A stretch of 35,385 nucleotides of DNA from Verrucomicrobiaceae bacterium (GTDB lineage Bacteria; Verrucomicrobiota; Verrucomicrobiia; Verrucomicrobiales; Akkermansiaceae): contig JAIYDP010000109.1 of assembly GCA_027487435.1 (NCBI GenBank), positions 1 through 35,385 of the forward strand, read 5' to 3'. Position numbers and translations under genes: made by a program. This document shows positions 35,201-35,385 of this stretch, piece by piece. The notes under the pieces are model-generated. The model made no database searches and was not told the DNA's origin. It saw only the letters and a list, made by a program, of their open reading frames with translations. Position 1 is the stretch's first letter, and each line of letters begins with the position of its first letter.

Positions 35201-35385
35201 CATGGCGTCGATAGAACAGTCAGCGTTGTTTTTGAGGGTGTCCCAGATGGCCCTCTCTCGTTTTCTCCTTCCGTTTCGGCGTCTGCTGGCACTGCCTCCT
35301 TATCTGATTGTGCTCTGCTGCCAGGGAACTCTGCAGCATGCGGAGTTCGCGTCAATCTCCCCGCGGCAGCTACTTTGACTTTTAC
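11238..35385 (+). CDS. Giant secreted or surface multidomain protein, at least 8,037 residues, 3' end outside window
   Basis: Exon 1 (11238-11286) begins MASTALAFLVLAGVCS, a signal peptide. A 35-nt GT-AG intron (11287-11321) follows, and exon 2 stays open in one frame from 11322 to the window edge, 24,064 nt with no stop. EGF, FN3 and TIG motifs far apart all fall in this same frame, so it is one polypeptide. Order (residues approximate): about 25 beta-rich modules (18-3510), EGF-like (3517-3545), His-rich insert (3651-3716), about six more modules, propeller-like and FN3 regions (about 4680-6380), then IPT/TIG-like domains to the edge. Composition is Ser/Thr/Val-rich with very many N-x-S/T sequons and few cysteines, as expected for a glycosylated extracellular filament. 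A membrane anchor, if any, lies beyond the window. Adhesion or a cell-coat role is inference. The near-absence of introns sets it apart from all its multi-exon neighbours. Confidence 0.9.
11287..11321 (+). other. 35-nt intron separating the signal peptide exon
   Basis: The donor is gtttgtcta and the acceptor gaaacag. Without splicing the frame meets TAG at 11328-11330; with it, the signal peptide joins the long open frame (Val codon split after its first base). It is the only intron needed in 24 kb. Confidence 0.85.
11400..21800 (+). repeat. Tandem array of about 25 degenerate beta-sandwich modules
   Basis: A recurring pattern appears about every 360-460 nt (mean about 409 nt, 136 residues). 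It has a strand with N-x-T/S, a hydrophobic strand ending in a Phe-Pro-like turn (YFPPDFF, NITFPLGYN, SITFPTQF, SLLFPSGF, RVTFPTNV, IIFPPGFGF, LTFPSS), a stretch with Gly, then a strand such as ITLTIANVQNP, then F.L.T..., a Gly turn and an Asp. Copies share pattern rather than identity, so the duplications are old. No standard Ig, cadherin or PKD signature fits well; a family name needs a profile search. Confidence 0.7.
21821..21907 (+). other. EGF-like domain
   Basis: In the giant frame this encodes CPNNCSEKGFCVEASSLCSC and then RSPFQGVDC: six cysteines with EGF-type spacing and the closing G-x-x-C turn. It interrupts an otherwise cysteine-poor protein and marks the end of the first module array. 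Confidence 0.85.
22223..22420 (+). other. Histidine-rich insert
   Basis: Thirteen of 66 residues are His, many in H-x-H pairs (VHAHAIEHMRHA, PPHAHV, GAHTHFFVHSHD, YHAHP). It follows the EGF-like domain. Such clusters often bind Zn, Cu or Ni ions; here that is inference. Confidence 0.8.
22750..24990 (+). repeat. Second array of about six beta-sandwich modules
   Basis: The same module pattern resumes after the His-rich insert, with hallmark strands at about 22850 (LYIKCPSFL), 23250 (ILFSIPSSF), 23640 (LVFTFDGLL), 24010 (VVRFPSAL), 24400 (ALSLPPGL) and 24770 (MSFPVPFE). Spacing is similar to the first array. Confidence 0.6.
25340..25610 (+). other. Probable fibronectin type III-like domain
   Basis: The translated stretch has GLSLRQLSSGCVQAIWNP, then SVSYKLESVGL and ILFSISATVNDIIGP, the strand B Trp, strand C Tyr and closing pattern of an FN3 fold. 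It is weaker than the downstream copies. Confidence 0.5.
25690..26830 (+). other. EAR/EPTP-like beta-propeller region, first copy
   Basis: A blade-like pattern repeats, clearest at VSFTQIVQLPVSGAADVRV followed by VILVAEFDDS, which matches the EAR/EPTP blade (aromatic, Q-x-L, Gly-Ala, V-R-V, then LVA). Further blades are more diverged (YAVLLAGDMVVI, MLFVAIGRFVRVY). EAR propellers mediate protein contacts in animal proteins such as LGI1. The number of blades cannot be fixed by eye. Confidence 0.5.
26837..27230 (+). other. FN3-like domain between the two propeller-like regions
   Basis: It contains VTGLPSFVQGISL, MLSLTWIPPVDSGFGG, IQQYLIIVS and MYAAMAAMNSAGVGDFS: the strand B W-x-P-P, strand C Tyr and final N-x-x-G-x-G of FN3. 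A partial second copy (VVRVSWTTPL) follows. Confidence 0.75.
27240..28350 (+). other. EAR/EPTP-like beta-propeller region, second copy
   Basis: Blade-like stretches of about 45-50 residues recur, for example IRTYSVFGQPFVCAFSSTSS with VFRFSGGDIILVQSLEG, and VDAFVDEGILFVVAVHSGS with VSKYNKTTNAF. The F-V-A-V-A plus aromatic-R-W/F pattern fits EAR blades. It is diverged, so the call is tentative. Confidence 0.45.
28360..30420 (+). repeat. Array of about seven fibronectin type III domains
   Basis: Successive FN3 units start near 28360, 28680, 28976, 29291, 29556, 29841 and 30130. Clear strand B motifs are VRLSWIPPGDQGAGSS, VLFSWAPVAGATSY, VAVQWMPPVFLGSS and ASLRWDLPANTGGND, and closing patterns are VYAVNDAGSS, VGASNSAGTT and VSASNGLGSS. 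Such arrays form extended extracellular rods in adhesion proteins. Confidence 0.85.
30690..35385 (+). repeat. IPT/TIG-like domain array, continuing past the window
   Basis: At least eight domain starts match the IPT/TIG N-terminal pattern (hydrophobic, x-P, then Gly-Gly): LLGMFPRRGAVGSAVRF, IVSIAPTSI, HSLVPSSTQLAGGG, LIGTFPSVLSSVGGQTV, LGVSPSRGPASGGYFIE (from about 33752), ISPSSITSRGGQTLL (about 34340), VTPTQVSSRGGSFVHVE (about 34924) and ISPTSVPHGVDRTV (about 35180). These Ig-like domains are common in surface receptors. Confidence 0.7.

Noticed and set aside
1..35385. CRISPR arrays, insertion sequences, tRNA or rRNA genes
   Set aside because: No regular spacer-repeat array, transposase, terminal inverted repeats or RNA-gene sequence was seen; the repeats present are protein-coding.

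Overview
The window is nuclear DNA of a eukaryote with a very compact genome, most likely a protist; I cannot assign a lineage from sequence alone. Evidence: GT-AG introns of about 25-45 nt interrupt almost every gene, the chromatin proteins are eukaryotic (AWS/SET/post-SET methyltransferase, PEHE protein, Eaf6), TAA, TAG and TGA all act as stops, and there are no bacterial operon signals. Most continuous open frames in the left third are shadows or single exons; I rebuilt the genes by joining exons and requiring every junction to keep frame.

Left part (1-11,042): ten small, tightly packed genes, largely alternating in strand. In order: an unknown partial gene (1-733, minus); an unknown coiled-coil gene (986-1713, minus); a small RRM protein (1919-2384, plus); a 15-exon SET methyltransferase with a long helical N-terminal region (2408-5237, minus); a KANSL1/MSL1-like PEHE protein (5620-7218, plus); a PDZ plus coiled-coil protein (7341-8512, minus); a small unknown protein (8667-8986, minus); a small Cys-rich protein (8985-9325, plus); Eaf6 (9455-9901, plus); and an EF-hand/coiled-coil protein (9968-11042, minus). 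Spacers are often only 20-200 nt. Three genes (SET, PEHE, Eaf6) belong to histone-modifying machinery; PEHE and Eaf6 proteins are both subunits of MYST-type acetyltransferase complexes in other eukaryotes.

Right part (11,238-35,385): one giant plus-strand gene. A short exon encodes a signal peptide, a 35-nt intron follows, and then one reading frame stays open without a stop for 24,064 nt to the window edge. The product is at least 8,037 residues: a Ser/Thr/Val-rich, sequon-rich, presumably secreted or surface-anchored protein. Its order is about 25 beta-sandwich-like modules of about 136 residues, an EGF-like knob, a histidine-rich insert, about six more modules, two EAR-propeller-like regions interleaved with fibronectin type III domains, an FN3 array, and an IPT/TIG-like array running off the window. 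It lacks introns in an otherwise intron-dense neighbourhood, and it is the most striking object here.
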